A stretch of DNA of 5,411 nucleotides. It comes from Kiloniellales bacterium. Lineage in GTDB: Bacteria > Pseudomonadota > Alphaproteobacteria > Kiloniellales > JAKSDN01. Positions 3,704 to 5,411 of this stretch are shown one piece after another. The DNA is taken from positions 1 through 5,411 of the forward strand of contig JAKSDN010001357.1 of the NCBI GenBank assembly GCA_022360075.1, in the 5' to 3' direction. The position numbers and the translations under genes were made by a program. The first letter of the stretch is position 1, and each line of letters starts with the position of its first letter. The notes beneath the pieces were generated by a model. That model ran no database searches. It saw nothing but the letters and a program-made list of their open reading frames with translations, and was not told where the DNA came from.

Positions 3704-5411
3704 CGCGCATGAGGCGCGATCTCGGTAAGATGAAGCTGACCGAGGTCCCGACGCCGGTCTGGCTTTCGATCTCCATCGTGCCGCCGTGCAGCTCGACGAA
3801 ACGCTTCGACAGCGGCAGCCCAAGGCCGGTCCCCGCGTGCTGCTTGCTGATCGCGCTCTCGACCTGCTCGAAGGGCTCGAAGGCGCGGGGGATGTCCTTT
3901 GGATCCATGCCGATGCCGCTGTCGCTGACGATCACGCGCAGGCCATCCGCCACCAGCTCCGCCTTCAATCCCACGACCCCGCCCGGTTCGCTGAACTTGA
4001 TCGCGTTCGAGAAGAGGTTGAGGACGACCTGCTTGATCTTGCGCTCGTCGCCATGAACCTGCGGCAGCTTCTCCGGGATCTCGACCTCCAGGCTCAGGCC
4101 GCTCGCCTCCGCCCGGGTGCGGACCATCAAGACACAGCCCTCGACGACCTCCTCGAGCGAGAAGCCCTCTTCATAGAGCTCCAGCTTGCCCGCCTCGCCC
4201 TTGGAGAGATCGAGGATGTCGTTGATCAGCGCCAGCAGGTGGCTGCCGCTCTCGTGAATGTCGCGGGCGTAATCGCAATAGCGCGGGTCGCCGACGGGAC
4301 CGAACAGCTCGCCCTTGAGGATGTCCGAAAATCCGATGATCGCGTTGAGCGGCGTGCGCAGCTCATGGCTCATCACGGCCAGGAATTCGGACTTGCTCCG
4401 ATAGGCCAGCTCCGCCGACTCCTTCGCGGCCATCAAGTCGCGCTCGGTTCTCTTCTGCTCCGTGATGTCGGCCTGAATGCCGACGAAGAAGCGGACCGAG
4501 CCGTCGTCATTCAAGACTGGGCTGACGCCGAGCCGATTCCAAAAGCGGCTGCCATCCTTTCGGTAGTTGAGCAGCTCGACCTGGGCCGGCTCGCCCTCCT
4601 GCAGGCGATCGCGGAGCTTGTCGATCACCCGCGAGTCGGTGCCCGGGCCGTGCAGGAACCGGCAGTTTCGCCCCATGACCTCCTCGGCCTCGTATCCGGT
4701 GATCCGAGTGAAGGCGGGATTGACGAATATCACGGGATTGTCCGGCAAGGAGGGATCGGTGATGACCACCCCGGCCTGCGTGGCGCCGACGGCGGCGGCC
4801 AGACGCATATTCTCGTCGGCAAGACGAATCAGCTCCGCCTCGCGCTGTTTGAAGGCCGTGATATCGCTGTAGACGCAGATCAGCTCGCCTTCCGGCGTCT
4901 TGTACTCTTCCGAGCGCAGCCAGCGCCCGCCGCTGAGCGGCTCGACGAAGCTCTTGCCCGCACCCTGGCGCGCGATGCGGTTGCGCAGCCAGCCCTCGGG
5001 GTCCTTCTGGCCGTCCTGGCTTTGCCCGCTGGCAGCGAAGGTAAGGAACAGCTCCTCGTAGGCCATGCCGGCGCGCACGACCTGCGGTTCGGAGGGAAAA
5101 AGCCATTCCTGGAACCGACGGTTCGCCGAGACGAGGCGCTGACGCTCGTCGAACAAGGCGAAGGCGTTTGGGCTGTTCTCGATCGCCCGGGAGAGCCGAA
5201 GCTGCGCGGCGGCCAGGCGCTGTTCCGCCGTGCGCGCGGCGGTGATGTCCGTGCCCGTGCCGCGGTAGCCCATGAACCGGCCCGACCTGTCGAAGATCGG
5301 CTTTCCGCTGGTCTGCACCCAGCGCAGGCGCCCGTCACCGATGTCCTGGGAATAGACGAAATTCCGAAACGCCCGCCGCGCTTGCAGGTCTCGCTGATGC
5401 GCTTCGAGCGC
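3693..5411 (-). CDS. Multi-PAS, LOV-type sensor histidine kinase, N-terminus cut by window edge
   Basis: The C-terminal 572 residues of a hybrid-free sensor kinase are visible. Domains in order, numbered from the window edge: the end of a PAS domain with its PAC motif (1-57, ending YRGTGTDITA); a short coiled linker; a second PAS of the PAS_7 kind (about 72-188, starting AIENSPNAFALFDERQRLV); a third PAS that is a LOV domain (about 205-318, with GRNCRFLHGPGTD); then HisKA with the phospho-acceptor His 349 in SHELRTPLNAIIGFSD; and the HATPase domain with N-box NLFSNAIKFS (465-474), DSGIGM (497-502), FEPFEQ and GTGLGL (527-532). It should autophosphorylate in response to blue light and perhaps to other PAS ligands. 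There is no membrane segment in the visible part and no receiver domain. A GTG at 5318 could be called as start, but the frame continues as clear PAS sequence to the window edge (RAFRNFVYSQDIGDGRLRW), so the gene begins outside. The response regulator is not visible. Confidence 0.93.
   Translation of the reverse strand, partial: ALEAHQRDLQARRAFRNFVYSQDIGDGRLRWVQTSGKPIFDRSGRFMGYRGTGTDITAARTAEQRLAAAQLRLSRAIENSPNAFALFDERQRLVSANRRFQEWLFPSEPQVVRAGMAYEELFLTFAASGQSQDGQKDPEGWLRNRIARQGAGKSFVEPLSGGRWLRSEEYKTPEGELICVYSDITAFKQREAELIRLADENMRLAAAVGATQAGVVITDPSLPDNPVIFVNPAFTRITGYEAEEVMGRNCRFLHGPGTDSRVIDKLRDRLQEGEPAQVELLNYRKDGSRFWNRLGVSPVLNDDGSVRFFVGIQADITEQKRTERDLMAAKESAELAYRSKSEFLAVMSHELRTPLNAIIGFSDILKGELFGPVGDPRYCDYARDIHESGSHLLALINDILDLSKGEAGKLELYEEGFSLEEVVEGCVLMVRTRAEASGLSLEVEIPEKLPQVHGDERKIKQVVLNLFSNAIKFSEPGGVVGLKAELVADGLRVIVSDSGIGMDPKDIPRAFEPFEQVESAISKQHAGTGLGLPLSKRFVELHGGTMEIESQTGVGTSVSFILPRSRLMRDAA
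4458..4796 (-). other. LOV photosensor domain within the histidine kinase
   Basis: This segment encodes a PAS domain of the light-oxygen-voltage class that binds FMN and forms a cysteinyl adduct in blue light. The adduct cysteine is codon 4662-4664 (residue 250 of the visible fragment) in GRNCRF. Compared from memory with the plant phy3 LOV2 structure, the other contacts fall at identical offsets from that cysteine: Asn -1, Arg +1, Arg +17, Asn +32 (NYRKDG), Asn +42 (FWN) and Gln +63 (GIQADIT). The contact at +4, normally Gln, is His here. The domain opens with VVITDPSLPDNPVIFVN, also typical of LOV. Confidence 0.88.

Noticed and set aside
5316..5318. GTG at 5318 as start of the histidine kinase
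   Set aside because: The 31 codons upstream to the window edge continue a recognisable PAS domain (RAFRNFVYSQDIGDGRLRW), so the start lies outside the window.

Overview
The window is G+C-rich (about two thirds G+C by eye) and reads as chromosomal DNA of an alphaproteobacterium. Three things point there: the PleC/DivJ-like histidine phosphotransfer domain of the kinase, a KorA-type 2-oxoacid oxidoreductase beside an FprA-type ferredoxin reductase, and the multi-PAS kinase architecture. Genus and order cannot be fixed; a Rhodospirillales-like organism is a guess. No tRNA, rRNA, CRISPR, insertion sequence or phage feature was seen.

Layout: (1) 1-1180, minus strand, the first 393 residues of a 2-oxoacid:acceptor (ferredoxin) oxidoreductase alpha subunit, running off the left edge. 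(2) 1181-1404, a spacer between korA and fprA. It holds the korA ribosome binding site and a weak 73-codon open frame whose ATG overlaps the fprA stop. (3) 1405-2739, minus strand, a complete 444-residue FAD/NADP ferredoxin reductase of the FprA/adrenodoxin reductase type. (4) 2740-3122, a 383-base divergent intergenic region with a 12-base palindrome, a strong stem-loop interwoven with a direct repeat, and an A+T-rich patch. (5) 3123-3623, plus strand, a small exported protein of unknown function. (6) 3518-3703, minus strand, a possible 61-residue cysteine-containing small ORF. It overlaps the ends of the exported-protein gene and of the kinase gene. (7) 3693-5411, minus strand, the C-terminal 572 residues of a sensor histidine kinase with at least three PAS domains. 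The last PAS domain is a photoactive-type LOV domain. The gene runs off the right edge.

How the parts fit: KorA, with a beta subunit expected just outside the window, would oxidise 2-oxoglutarate or a related 2-oxoacid to the acyl-CoA and reduce ferredoxin. The FprA-like enzyme next door could exchange those electrons with NADP(H). The two genes share a strand and order and are probably one functional module. The kinase looks like a blue-light sensor: the FMN-adduct cysteine and nearly all FMN contacts stand at canonical spacing, with one contact Gln replaced by His. No response regulator is visible. Nothing in the sequence ties the kinase or the exported protein to the redox module; the plus-strand gene separates them.
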